Shown piece by piece: positions 11,926-24,254 of a DNA stretch of 50,134 bases. How positions within the stretch are numbered: the stretch's first letter is position 1; every line of letters begins with the position of its first letter. Location: assembly GCA_005281725.1 (NCBI GenBank), contig SSBO01000003.1, forward strand, positions 8,355,947 to 8,406,080, in the 5' to 3' direction. The translations under genes were made by a program, and so were the position numbers. This DNA is from Wuchereria bancrofti. Lineage: Eukaryota; Nematoda; Chromadorea; Rhabditida; Onchocercidae. The notes beneath the pieces are model-generated. The model saw only the letters and a program-made list of their open reading frames with translations, was not told where the DNA came from and ran no database searches.

Positions 11926-13361
11926 TTATTTCCTGTAACTATTCCAATCTTGTCCTTTTATTTTCAAATTCACTCTATGAATTTTCTCACCTGGAACGAA
12001 GAGGTATTGAGCGTCCTCTTCCCTCCCCACAAGATTCAGTCGGCGGCGCTTAACCTGCCTTTCGTCCATTACGGCTGCACATGCCCTCGGACACCAATCG
12101 AGGGCATGGAGTTCTACCGCTGCTGTTCTCTGAGCAGCCGTAAATTCGGGTGGCAACAGGAGGTTATGGCCACAGCGAGCACAAAAACCTGAAATATGTG
12201 TAATTGATGAGTCTGCCAAATTTTAGACGAATTAAATGCGTCAGAAATGACTGAAAATTCCATTTCAAAGCACTTACCGTCCTGTTTATGTTTCCTGGAG
12301 GCGTGAATACGCCACCCTTTTAGCGTCTCAAATTGCCTATCGCAGATACCGCACACTGAAATTAAAAAATGTTATTTGCAGAGAATGTTTGTCATAGCAG
12401 ATTGACCATTTGTATGGAAATTTTATCACTTTTTTGGTTGATTTTTTTGATTAAAGTGAAAACAAGCTAAGATCATTTCACTAATTGCAATACTACATAT
12501 GAATTACCGATGGTAATATTTCCTTCCACTCGAACCACCGTGTACGGCTCCGCCTGTGGCACTTCCAATTCCTTTCGGAATTGGTCCGGAAGATCCCCGA
12601 GATCAGCCGGGTGAAACACTTCCGGTACTGCCACAGCCATTGTTGCATGCGTGACTGGAACCGGTACTGTGATCGTCCTTGATCTTCTGAAACAGATTCT
12701 CGTATAATGAGTAAAATTTAATACTTTTTTAAGTCCTATTCTTATACATTGAAATAAGGCTTACAGGACGATTTCTCGGATTGCTTCTTCCGGTTCGTCA
12801 ACGCCGCTCATCTCCATTGGTGCCACCGGCACCTCAGGCCTTTCCTCGCTATCATCAGGCAGAGGGGCCCACTCTGCTTCCGCTAGCCATTCTTCTTCAT
12901 CGTCACTTTCAGGCAGAGGAGCCCACTCTGCCTCTTCTATGTTAAATTCCGGCTCCTGAGGTGCCGGTCCCTCTTCCATTTCTTCTTCATCCCTCCCTTC
13001 CTCCGTATTTTGTTGGGCATTTCGCCCTTCGTACACCGCCAATCTCCCTTCCGCCTCGGTCAAGCGGGTGAGCAGCATGTCTTCATGCTGAAAAATTTAT
13101 AATGCTTATTTTACCATTTGTTTTTTTTCAGTCTCAATTTATCCCATTAAAACTTCAAAGCTTCGTTACTATTCGACATTAGCATAAATATCACAATTAA
13201 GCAACAATACCAAAAATAAATAAAAATCATGAAATAATTACCTGCTGCTTGGCGGAAATAAATTCCTGTAATGCACGTAGCATTACAGGTGAACTCTCCA
13301 AATACCGGAGAACATCAGATATGTCCGGATGTTCCGGACCTTCTTCAGCTGCAGCAAACAT
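11926..13361 (-). CDS. Acidic C2H2 zinc-finger protein, unknown function (5 exons)
   Basis: Exons in transcription order are 13361-13242, 13087-12765, 12686-12508, 12355-12278 and 12188-11926; all splice sites are GT-AG and every phase joins, giving 320 residues. The N-terminus (MFAAAEEGPEHP...) is probably helical. Exon 2 is highly acidic and carries a near-duplicate EAEWAPLP motif 18 residues apart. Exon 4 holds one classical zinc finger, C-x2-C-x12-H-x4-H (CGICDRQF... to ...SRKH). Exon 5 follows with a second Cys pair (FCARCGH) and later His/Cys residues (ELHALDWCPRAC) that may form an atypical finger, then a basic patch KRRRL. This suggests a nucleic-acid-binding nuclear protein. An alternative end splices at 11990 and gives ...FVPGR-stop. 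G+C is far above that of the neighbours, which with the adjacent satellites suggests a mobile-element-derived or expanded gene family; no transposase or reverse transcriptase is present. Structure confidence is good, function unknown. Confidence 0.75.
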
Positions 13362-13374
13362 TTTGTAAAATAAT

Positions 13375-13381
13375 CTGAAAT
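13375..13381 (-). promoter_or_regulatory. Likely trans-splice acceptor for the zinc-finger gene
   Basis: On the minus strand the sequence reads TATTTCAG, then 13 bases, then the start ATG at 13361. A strong acceptor with no upstream coding frame so close to the start is typical of spliced-leader addition in nematodes. It could also be the acceptor of an intron in the 5' UTR. Confidence 0.45.
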
Positions 13382-15448
13382 ACACAATATATTAGCCAAA
13401 GTTCACTTAAAATAAGTTAAAATAAAAAAACAAACATTTGTCAAAGTAAAGAAATACATAATATCCTATAATATAACTTCTTTTTTTTTCTACAATATAA
13501 AAATATTCTACAATATATGCAAACAATATTTCCTAAGCAATAACCTAAACAGAACTATTATATGCAAATTTACAAATGTTGCAATCACTGTCTTAATCAT
13601 TATTAGGGAAACGTGACTTTTGTGTATTGAGAAAGTGATACATATAGATGAGATAATCTATGTGATCAAGCAATTAATGTCAGTACTCTTTAGCGCGAAA
13701 AAAAAAAAGCCTTTTTTTCTCTTTATCTTCTTCTTTTTCAGTATCTTCTTAGAGGTAGAGCACGAATAGAATTACTCAATCTTTGAAACATTTCTAATCT
13801 TTTCTTTCAATTAATGCTGATTTCTTCTTGATTTCTATTCTAACATATATAAATTAGTAATTTGAAATATTATTAAATTTGAAATTGCATAATATGCAAC
13901 ACTATAAGCGATTATTTACCTTTATAAGGCTCCTGACAATTTCAGAACATAAATTTCGTCCACTTTATCATTGTCATCATTAGGTATTAGCATTTCTTAT
14001 TTAGGTATTTCAATCTTGCCTGAAATCTATTCCTCAATTTTTTATAGACTAAATGATGTATATTACCGTGGCAAATGAGTTGCTTCCTAATCTCTTAATA
14101 ATTATGGATCAAATAATTTGTCATTTCTCTAGTCCGTCATCATTTATTGTACATATATTACATTACAATATTTCTGTTGAATTTTACTTAAGAGAGCACG
14201 AAATTTTAAATATATAAATAACTTTCGCTTTTTTCATGTTTCGTTGCTCATTTCCAGTTGTTTGTTTAATATTTGGTGGTATTCGTATCGTTTTTTAACT
14301 TTAATATTATAGTTATTTCCATTGCTAATAATAATATTAACCGCTATTATTATTACTACTATTTGACGAATACATTCTGCGCACTCATATTTCTTTTGTT
14401 TATGTCAATTTATTGAGTTTGTTATTTCACATAACATGATAAACTGTCATCCTTTTTTCGTGTATGATTGTCACGACTACCAAATAATCGTAGGAGTTTA
14501 TTACTTTGAATGCATTTATTCCGTTTTTTTTCATCATTTGAAAAAATTATTTTTTATTTACCTTCTCATATATTTTATTTAAGATATCTTCTCGTTCGTA
14601 ATGACGATCAGAACAATGTGATAAATCAATTGCTAACGTTTAATTGTCTTGTGTCACTCAACCGTTTATTTTTATTCTGTCAAATAAAATCATATCTACT
14701 AAAAAAGAGCAACTGTTTTTTTTCTAATATTTTTTCGTTATCAATTCCTGCCAATAATTTAGTGTTGTTGATTTGCAACCGCATTTCACCTCATTTCTAT
14801 TTTGAAAATTTTTATCATGTTCATCAATTTTAGGAAGTAACATATGAGTTGCTTGATATTTTATTTGTAATAGCCAGTTGAAATTCTTTTCGTATTAATT
14901 CTATGCACCCATGTTTCTTTTATTCAGTATTTCAAAATAAATCACATGCGATGATATAGCTGGAAAGTGAAAGAAATCGAAGGATTAGATTATCGATTGT
15001 TACCACGGTCATATGGTTAATCATTACAGATCAATAGACAATACCTTTCCTAGAGTTTCTCTTTTTTTTTCTTTTTTCTAAATGAATAAATAAAAATATT
15101 ATATTAAAGAATTAGTGATTAACTTCAGGTTAACATATTTGTCAATCAAATATTTCTCAATACATATTAAATAATTTAGCATATTACAGAAGCAATAATT
15201 TTTAGCTTCTAATTAATAGTAGATTTTAAAGTAAAATAGTTTCGAATTGAAGAAAAAATAGCTATCAAAGATATTGAATTAATGTATTTAAACTTCCAAT
15301 GAATGTCTTTAAATGATGTTTTAACATATTTCTTAAATTCTTCATTGACAGGTCCAAAGCTGTTGTTGTGACAATATCAGTAGAAAGAAATCACATTTGT
15401 TGCATTATCATTAGAAGTATTCATATTGACTTCCAGCACTAACTTATC

Positions 15449-15474
15449 AGAGCGGAATGATGATATTCCGCTCT
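15449..15474. other. GC-rich stem-loop, 10 bp perfect arms
   Basis: agagcggaat pairs perfectly with attccgctct across the six-base loop gatgat. It stands out in a region with few GC pairs, about 720 bases upstream of the first lig-1 exon. Confidence 0.6.
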
Positions 15475-16179
15475 CATTGATCAAATAACAAAGCTTAATA
15501 TATTTGAAAAAAATATCATTTTAAAACGCTACCATTTGCATAAAATTATCCCACAAATATCTCCCACATATTTAGACTCCAAATCATATTTTCAATCTTT
15601 CCCTCCTAATCCTTCCGGTATTCCGCAATCATGCCCCTCTCTCTCTCTCACTCGTCCTCATCTTTCAATTATTCCTATCACTCTATCATATCCAATTTAT
15701 CTTTCTAATTCTCTCTTCCTAGGAAATACTTTTCCTCCACGTTTTTATCTCTCCATCCGAATATACCATTTTTCTATCACCTAGCAATTTCACATTTTTG
15801 CACGTCCAATTCCCGACAATTTACTGTATTAATGTTATGCAATGTTGCATCCTCTCGACATGCTTCGGCTCTGTGAAACAGGACGGGAAGGAATGATTTT
15901 CATTCGATGTAAAGTGGTCGAATATTTTTTGCAATGGTCGAATATTTTAAAAGTGATAAAATGAGCTATGAAAGCTATAAGCTTAGCATTTTGCTGCATT
16001 CATTTAATACTTCACAATTATATTTCAGATTTTACTCTTTCAAATATGTCACAGCAATTTATATATTATTGGAATTGCATACAACATTATGGTTATTACT
16101 AATACTTTGTGTATTATCATTCTTACTGCATGCAATATTTCCATAGGATAGGATGTATAGCGATTAGATGTAAACAGAT

Positions 16180-16187
16180 ACACTCAG
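16180..16187 (+). promoter_or_regulatory. Splice acceptor (cis or trans) two bases before the lig-1 ATG
   Basis: ACACTCAG precedes GAATG, placing the first usable ATG two bases downstream. This fits spliced-leader addition, or the acceptor of an exon whose upstream partners I could not find. Confidence 0.4.
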
Positions 16188-16189
16188 GA

Positions 16190-19100
16190 ATGTTTAGTCA
16201 ATTGGTTGAAACTACACGAAATGTTGGGAATGAATGGAAAGCAGGAGAAAAGTAAGTCTTACTTTGTGTAAATGTTTCCTTTTGTTTAACTGTCTCCTGT
16301 TAATTATAATTGCTGTCATTTATATCTTCCATGGATTATTTATTTATTTTGCCATAACTCTAACAGAACTTCAGAATATCTTGCAGATATACAATGTAAC
16401 TTATGACATGAAATGATGATAATGTTTCATGCTGTTACTAATTTTTTATAATCAATACCCATTCTTTGTTCTTTATAATCACTTATTGTTATTTAATAAA
16501 TATTGTATTACTGAAATATTACTTTGCTAATATCAAAGTTTTATTTTTTTTATCGAAATTTATTTAAACAGGGGAAGTTTTGACGAGAAAGTTATTTTTG
16601 AAGGATATTATGAAATTTGAGAAGAATATGGATAAAAAGTTGTTTTTCAGGATACCATATCTCTGCTTGGCGAAAACGTTCGAGGGTATTGAAGCCACAT
16701 CGTCACGGTTAATTTTTTTTTTTTTCTTTTGAAATTTTGCATCCTTCTTGACTGGTGATGAACTTTTCTCTCGATTCTCTTCTTCATCGTGGGTTCAATT
16801 TTCATCAGTGTGCTTTATCGTTATCAGATTAAGTGTCGAAAGTAGTATTCATCTGATATTAACTGGTTTATGGCTATTCATGGTTGGTAGAATTAAGAGG
16901 AGGAAGTAAAGAGAGTAATATGGGAAGAGGCGATAAGATTTTGCTTACTAATCGTTTTTGCAATCAAAAGTTTACCCAGTATAAATGAAAAAGGAATTCC
17001 TTTCTATTTAAAAACAAGTGCTGTTAAATAGGTTTATCTTCCAGGTTGGAAATAGTCAAAATATTGGCTAGTTTCTTTATGAAAGTGATAGAACGAACGC
17101 CAAGCGAACTGGCAACTTGTGTTTATTTGTGTGTGAATAAACTTGGCCCAACATATGAAGGAATGGAGTTGGGCATTGCTGAAGGAGCTTTAATGAAAGC
17201 CATCGCCCAAGCGACTGGTCGTAAGGTGTTTTAACTTTGTAAAAAACTTATTTGGAAGTTGTAATTTTGGAAATTCTGTCCATAGTTTGGATTCAAATTA
17301 CGAAAACAGTGTATATTTCAGATTGATAAACTGAAGGAGGATCTGAACCAAAAAGGAGATTTGGGTTTGGTTGCGCAGATGAGTCGAAGTAATCAGCGTA
17401 TTTTGTTTACTCCGGCTCCTCTTACTGTAACTGCAGTTTTTCATAAATTGCAAGATATGGCAAAAACTTCCGGACATATGGTAAGTGTATATGGAACAGA
17501 GTAAATGAAATGGGATTTCGTGTTTCTTGCTACTTTAACTTTTAACGAATTTAATTTCAAGAAAATAGGAATTTTGTTTTCACATATTAGAATTCTTGCG
17601 AAAAGTTCATTAATTTATATCTTTGTGGGAAATTAATGCACTCAGCAACATACGGTCTCGATTTATGGCAACAATAAGTTTTTCCATCCTATGAATAACA
17701 AATTACCTGTTCTTCTACCTATTCTCTTATTTCCTTATTTCGTGGATTCCAGGCAATGAATAAAAAAGTGGATATGATCAAATCACTTCTGGTTTCATGT
17801 CGTGACTGTGAAGCTCGTTATCTGGTAAGATGTTTGAGCGGGAAACTGCGAATTGGTTTGGCAGAACAGTCAATACTTGCAGCTCTTGCAAACGCATTCA
17901 CTGATTTTGAAATTAAAAAAACTGGTCAGTAAATTATGAATTTAATACTTCATATAATATGAGACTAACTAATCCTGGTTGTATTAATGTTCATTATAAT
18001 CACCATTGAAACCATGGAATTTTGATGTGCGATATCAGTGCAATTTTATATTTCATTACAATATTCAGACAAAGTTTTCACAAGAACTGACATATCCATT
18101 CAGGTTAAATCTCTAAATTTGTTATATACTTCGAATCTTATGCTTCTTTAATCTCTAAAGTTTTTTTTTCTTTCCATATTTTTATTATATTAAGGTGAAA
18201 AACTGAGCTGTGAAAAAATGAAGGAACGACAAGCAGAGGATGTATTACTGTTGAGAAGTACATACAGGTAAAATTTCTATTCTTGACTGTTGATCAGTTT
18301 TTCATTCAAATGATTTTATTTTACTTTAGTGAGTGTCCAGATTATGAAAAAGTAGTTGCAGCGGTGCTGAATGATGGTCTGTCGAAGTTACCAGAAAAAT
18401 GCAAAATCACACCAGGTAATTGCTTATAAAAGTTCCACTTTGCTATTATGCGTCTTCATAAAGTTTTCAGTTGTGATTTATTGTTATGTCTTCTTTCTAC
18501 AATTTATGTTAGTGGATTTGTTGCTTTACTGGCAAATAAGCATATTCTCAGGTTTCTGTATGAATTTCGCAAAACCCAGGTGTATGCTATTCAGCTTTAT
18601 TCTCTTTTTCTTAATTTATTTATTTGTTAAGGTATACCTGTAAAACCGATGTTAGCACATCCAACAAAAGGAATTGCTGAAGTGCTGAAACGATTTGGTG
18701 GTTCTGTTTTCGCTTGTGAATTTAAATACGATGGCGAAAGAGCTCAAGTAAAAATTATTTTTTTTTATCGCAAAAGTATGTATTAATTATTATTTAGTAT
18801 CTACTTAATTTCAAGAGGTCATATGCGATTTTCTATTCATATTGTTCACCATTGTTCACTAACTTGTCTCTTTTACATTACTGCACTCCAATTTTTGTCA
18901 AATGGTGACATTTGATCTTTTAACTTACTTTAATTCAAAGTATTTGTGAGTGTAAACAATTTATATATTATGATTTCGTTGCAGATACATTATGATTCAT
19001 CTGGTATTAAAATATTCAGTCGGAATCAAGAAAACAATACTGACAAATATCCGGATCTGAAAGAACTTTTAAAGCAGATTATGGATGAGGAAACGACATC

Positions 19101-21378
19101 TTTTATTATTGATTCGGAAATTGTTGCATTTGATCCTATACACGAAACGATTTTACCTTTTCAGATTCTTTCCACGAGAAAGAGGAAGGTATTTCAATTA
19201 AGGAGTCTTATTCTATTAATTAAAATTGTATTTTTCTTCAAATAAAGGAGTTAAATTTATAATATGCATCATATGTTTTGTATTCCTTAGAATTGACTAC
19301 ATTAGTGTTAAGTTAGAGCAATTTGTTCATCTGACTTTACCACTGATCAGAGGTGAAATATGTTATTGAGCTTGGTTAATGTTTACATGTTTGTGCATCT
19401 TTTATCTTTCTTTTTTCAGAATGTAGGTGACAGTGAAATTAAAGTTAAAGTCCATGTATTTATGTTCGATTTGCTATTCTGGAACGGCCAATCACTAACT
19501 AAATCTCCGTATCGAAAGCGACGAGAAATGCTACAGCAGCATTTTAAGGTCGTTGTTAAAATAATTATAGTGCAATTATATGAATTGAGACATTGTTAAT
19601 ATCACCACTTAGAATGACAAATTTAGCTTCTCTTAATCTCGAGAGCATAATTCATACGTGATTTTTCATATTTTCACTTTTGATTAGGAAGTGGGAGGTG
19701 TGTGTGGATTTGTTGCATCCAAAGATACGGAAGATACGGAACAGATTTCCGAATTTCTAGACGATGCCATAAAGGGTAACTGCGAAGGACTTATGATCAA
19801 AACGCTTGATGTTGACGCTACCTATGAAATAGCGAAACGGTCACACAGTTGGCTAAAGGTTTCTGCAAATTTCATCATTGAACTGAAGAATTTGGTTGCT
19901 ATATATCATTTGTTTATCCATGGTTTCTAACATCAATTCATGAAAATATGCTCTGAGATACGGAGCTGTATTCACATTTTTGATACTGTAGTGATAACTT
20001 GAGTAAAGGAGTATTTATCATTAAAAATCTCACTCAGAGTTAGTCGATTGTCTTTTCGTCATAAAATACTTGATACTTAGTTATAGCTTAAAAAGGATTA
20101 TTTGGACACAATTGGAGATACTGTTGATCTCACCGTTATTGGTGCATTCTTTGGTACGGGTAAAAGGACAGGTGTTTATGGTGGTTATCTACTGGCATGC
20201 TATAATCCAGTAAATGAAGAATACGAAAGTATTTGCAAGGTACTGCCTGTCTTCCTGATGCATCACTTTTTTTATTTCTTTAATTTCAACTGGGAAATTG
20301 CTATCCAGTCAACTAAACTTTATGTTTAGATTGGTACAGGTTTAACTGATGATGACCTTCGCCAACAACACCAGTACTTTGAAGAACTCAGGATCGAAAA
20401 GGTTAAATTTTCAACAAATTGTTAAGTAGTCTGATCTTATTTGTTATCTTCAACCATCGAATGGTTCATCATTCACCGAGAGTAATATACTTTTAACATC
20501 GGATACTTTTCCTGGAATGATTTATTATGTCCAAATAAACACTAGTATTTGACAAATTAAAGTTGTGTAGGTCAATAAATCCGGTTAGCTAGCAGGTTTA
20601 AGCATTTTTTCATTGTTTTTATGCTTTCCTACTTAGTACAGAACGCTGAATATTTTAGTTCGAGAGAATTGTGTACTCTCCCATGCTTTTTGTTGTTTAG
20701 GTAGGTTAAAATCTTCCAACATCACACCTGCTGAACAGAATTTTAATATTTGTTTTGCTCAGCATTTTGCTGAACAGTCATTTTTATTATTGTTTCAGGC
20801 TCGTCCTTATTATTCTTACGATAGCTCATTGGAACCAGATGTATGGTTTGATCCGAAAATTGTCTGGGAAGTGAAAGCAGCTGATTTGTCAATATCTCCT
20901 AAACATTTTGCTGCCAGAGGAATTGTCAGTTTTGAAATGATTTCAGATTATTTCCTGAGGGAAAAAATGTCCATTACTATGTATATGTCTAGCTTTTTCA
21001 ATGGTTGTTTTAATTACTTGTTTGGGAGATAGAATTTTTCATGTTTTATTTTTCAAATTATTTTCTTTTTGAGGTAGATCTGGAAAAAGGGATCTCACTG
21101 CGATTTCCTCGATACATTCGAAGACGTACTGATAAAACACCAGAGGAAGCTACCACTTCACAGCAGGTTTGCCTTCAAAAAAAAAAAGGAAAAAAATACA
21201 GATTAGATCTTTGCAGCGTTCTCTGGAGATTGGTTTTCTTTGTGGTTTAATTAATATAATAAAATTCTTGAAAATTCTTCTGTGATTTCAGATAGCGGAT
21301 ATGTACAACAACCAAGAACAGATCAAAAATAAAGTAGCAAGTGGTGCTAATGATGATAATATTGATGACTATTATTGA
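16190..21378 (+). CDS. lig-1: ATP-dependent DNA ligase I (16 exons)
   Basis: It seals nicks in duplex DNA using ATP through an enzyme-AMP intermediate; family role is Okazaki-fragment joining and excision repair in the nucleus. Exons: 16190-16251, 16651-16707, 17045-17225, 17322-17480, 17753-17924, 18195-18267, 18330-18415, 18632-18747, 18985-19188, 19420-19548, 19688-19858, 20087-20239, 20330-20401, 20799-20924, 21074-21166, 21292-21378; all phases join, giving 646 residues. The DNA-binding domain begins at [20 protein letters not shown]. Nucleotidyl-transferase motif I is FKYDGER with catalytic Lys about 295; motif III is FIIDSE (about 342-347); motif IIIa [10 protein letters not shown]; motif IV EGLMIKT (about 446-452); motif V SHSWLKLKKDYLD. 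The OB fold carries motif [11 protein letters not shown] and the end is acidic (NDDNIDDYY). Unlike vertebrate LIG1 (about 919 residues) no N-terminal extension with PCNA-binding box is seen; the first exon ([15 protein letters not shown]) is the least certain part. LIG3 or LIG4 are excluded by the overall match to LIG1 along the core. Confidence 0.95.
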
Positions 21379-21655
21379 TTTTACTCGTTCTTTAATATCA
21401 CTAAGTGATGTTATTTTTTCATGGCTAGTGCTCAAGCAGATCATTCTTAGAAAGGCAATTATGAACTGTTATACAAAGAAGATGAGCGGAAAGTTAGGAA
21501 AGAAATGAAATGTGACGGTGGGTCAAGGAATATTTGTATTTATATGCGTATAGTTTATTCCATTATCCTGAACGAGATTGTCTCTTCATTAGTTTATTAA
21601 TTATCGTAGATATTGATCTGTCTGAATTTTGATCTGTTTAAATTTTTTTGTTGCA

Positions 21656-21661
21656 AATAAA
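21656..21661 (+). terminator. Candidate lig-1 polyadenylation signal AATAAA
   Basis: The hexamer lies 278 bases after the stop codon and is followed by a T-rich segment (TTGCTGTTTTATTATG). Confidence 0.5.
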
Positions 21662-24254
21662 TGTTGCTGTTTTATTATGCGTGACATCATGCATCTTTGC
21701 ATTTAAAAATAAGTCATTTTTTAACATTTAAAAATTTCATTCAAGAATATCACAAATTTAAAAAATAGAATAACACAAACTTTTTGAATGCTAAAACAAT
21801 GTATGCAAATTAATTATTATGTAAAACATCAAATAGATAAAAGTATTACTTGCGCAACAACCATTTTGAATTGAATAATTTTAATAAATACAAAAAAATA
21901 TTTTAATAAAATACAAAATACTACAAATTAATTATCTGTGAGCTTAGTGTAAGTTTTCAATCCAAAAGATTTTAATAATTTGTTCCAGTTTTTCTTTTAA
22001 ATTGATATATTTTAAAATTTAATATATCATTTAAAACAATTATGACTTGTCCAATTTTTGTACATGGAACTTTTCCCCTCTTGCTTTTTTTTAAAATATA
22101 AAAATTGTAGGAGGAAATAATTATTTTAATATTCAATATGTACTACATTAGTTTTCATTTTAGGATGGAAAAAAGCCACCCAACTGCTTTTCTTTTCATT
22201 AGTAAAAGTTATTTGCTATTTTTGTTTTTAAGAAATTTTATTACAAAATTCTAACTTAATTTTTGAATATTATGATAAACAAGAAAAGGGTACAATTAAG
22301 TGATAGCTGATTTTTTTTTAAGTTTCAAATCTATCAAGATGATTCAAATTTTTTGTAAGCTTTTGTTTTCTTCTTTATTTTTGTTTTCTCTTATTCGTTT
22401 TCTGTTTTTTTTTTTTTTCAAATATTTTGTCGTTTAATAAACGCTCAAAATAATTATAATTAAATATTATCAACATTAGCGGAAACTTGAAGAAATTATG
22501 TAGGAAAGAGTAGGAAAGAATAAAATTTCAATAAAGACATTGGTTAAAACTTGAAATTTTTTTTGCAAATAAAATTTTGAAGAAGGAAGAGAATGAAATT
22601 TTCAAAATGTGTAAACGCTATTATAGGATGAATCATTTGTTAGCATTACATTGTTTAAATAAGTAATGCGAAATGTACTTTGTAAAATTTAAAAGTTCAA
22701 TCCAAAATTTACATTCAGCTATCAAACTAATAATTATGATGAAATGAAAAAAAAAAAGAAAACAGAAATGAATGATATTAAAAGTAAGTTTAATTTATAT
22801 TTTTCATCATTTTGCACTTCATATTTAATCGTGAGTGGTTTTCTTCTACATTAATTCATTCAATTATATTTCTTTAAATCTCTTATATTATATCAATAAT
22901 CACTTTATCACTTACATTATATCAATCAAAAATCACTTTATCACTTATATCAATAATAAAACTAAGAAAAAAAAAACCAACACTTGTCTTTTTTTATTTT
23001 TCGAACTTTTTTTAAAGCAATTTGAATTTTAAATAAAAAAATAATATTTGAATTTTAAATAAAAAAACATTTGACATAAATAATAATAAGTAAAGTTAAA
23101 TTGAAAAAACTTTTCATACAATTTAAAAAAAATTAAAAAGAAAAACATACTTTATGACTAATATTTTTACAATGATCGTTTATTATCAAATTAGCCAATT
23201 AATCATTGGTACTATTATCACCACCAGTATTATCACTTATTATCAATACTATTATCACGAATAGAAATCATAATCATTGATACAGATTGTTTATTCACTA
23301 CTGCCAACTATTGCTATCACTAATACTTTCTACTGATGATAAGAGTTATATCATTTGAGTGAACTTTTTTTTAAATTTTAATTCGAAAGTTATAGAATGA
23401 CATTAACCGTTACTGCAACGATGTATTACTCTATCTGTTATTGATTGATTTCAGAATCAATAATGGATGATAAAGAATATCTTTCGATCAAATATAAAAT
23501 TCGTTTGAAAAAGCATATATTTTTTAATTTTGAATTTTTTAATTCTTAATTAAACCTATTTAATAACAATCTTAATGAATTGTATTAATGGAATGTGTGA
23601 AAAGAATGCTAAACTAATTGCTAAAAGTTTGTTAATATTTTTTTTTCTTAAATCTAAAAGATTGTTTAGCTACTAAGTCTCATTTCAAAATTTTTTATAT
23701 TAATCAAAACTTAAAAAAATTAAATAATGTAAACTTTTAATTATAAATAAATAATTACATAAGGACAATAAGCTAAATATACCACTTTGCCAATATAAAC
23801 AATCATTTCAAATCTCAGAATGCTCCATTATTTTAAATTTTTATATTTCGGTTCCTTTTTTTTCATTTTTTTCTCTCTTTTCCTTTAGTTGTAATATTTT
23901 TGATATTTTTATAATCTTTATTAACATTACTAAATCTCTCTCATATAGCTAAAATTATTCCAATTATTATTATCATTATTTCATAGCTAAAATTATTCAA
24001 AAATTTTTCCAATCTTTTTGATAATTTCAAAAATTTTAATTTTTGTTATTAAAGATAAGAAATAAAAATTAAAAAAAAAATGGAAAAAACAAAATTTGCA
24101 AAGAAAGTCAAAATTTAGATTATACATATTTCTACTATTTTTACTTTTTTTTCGTAATTCAAATAAATTTGCCGAAACAAAAAATAAAATTTGTTACATT
24201 TAATTAATAAATTTATTTATTAATTAAATATATAATAAGCAATTTAATTTTTAG
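21662..24254. other. AT-rich intergenic DNA with one candidate first exon
   Basis: Mostly A/T-rich low-complexity sequence with scattered T and A runs. The one segment that looks exon-like is 23455-23502: TTGATTTCAG followed by AATCAATAATG and a short frame MDDKEYLSIKYKI ending at a GTTTGA donor. It could be the trans-spliced first exon of the downstream gene, but its phase (one base over) does not join directly to the exon at 24255, so another exon would be needed. Confidence 0.35.

Larger units (their letters stand above)
13382..16187. other. Intergenic region between divergent genes
   Basis: About 2.8 kb of AT-rich DNA between the zinc-finger gene (-) and lig-1 (+), so both promoters should lie here. 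I found no convincing exon. Open frames near 14510-14833, 15536-15784 and 15934-16146 lack domains or matching splice phases. Landmarks are a 10 bp-stem hairpin at 15449-15474 and a direct repeat of tggtcgaatatttt near 15917 and 15936. Confidence 0.5.

Noticed and set aside
11950..12192. Plus-strand 80-codon frame opposite the last zinc-finger exon
   Set aside because: It is antisense to a minus-strand exon that has matching splice sites and a zinc-finger context.
16234..16416. Plus-strand frame with a hydrophobic segment just after the first lig-1 exon
   Set aside because: It starts out of frame inside exon 1 and runs through the intron, which begins with a consensus GTAAGT.
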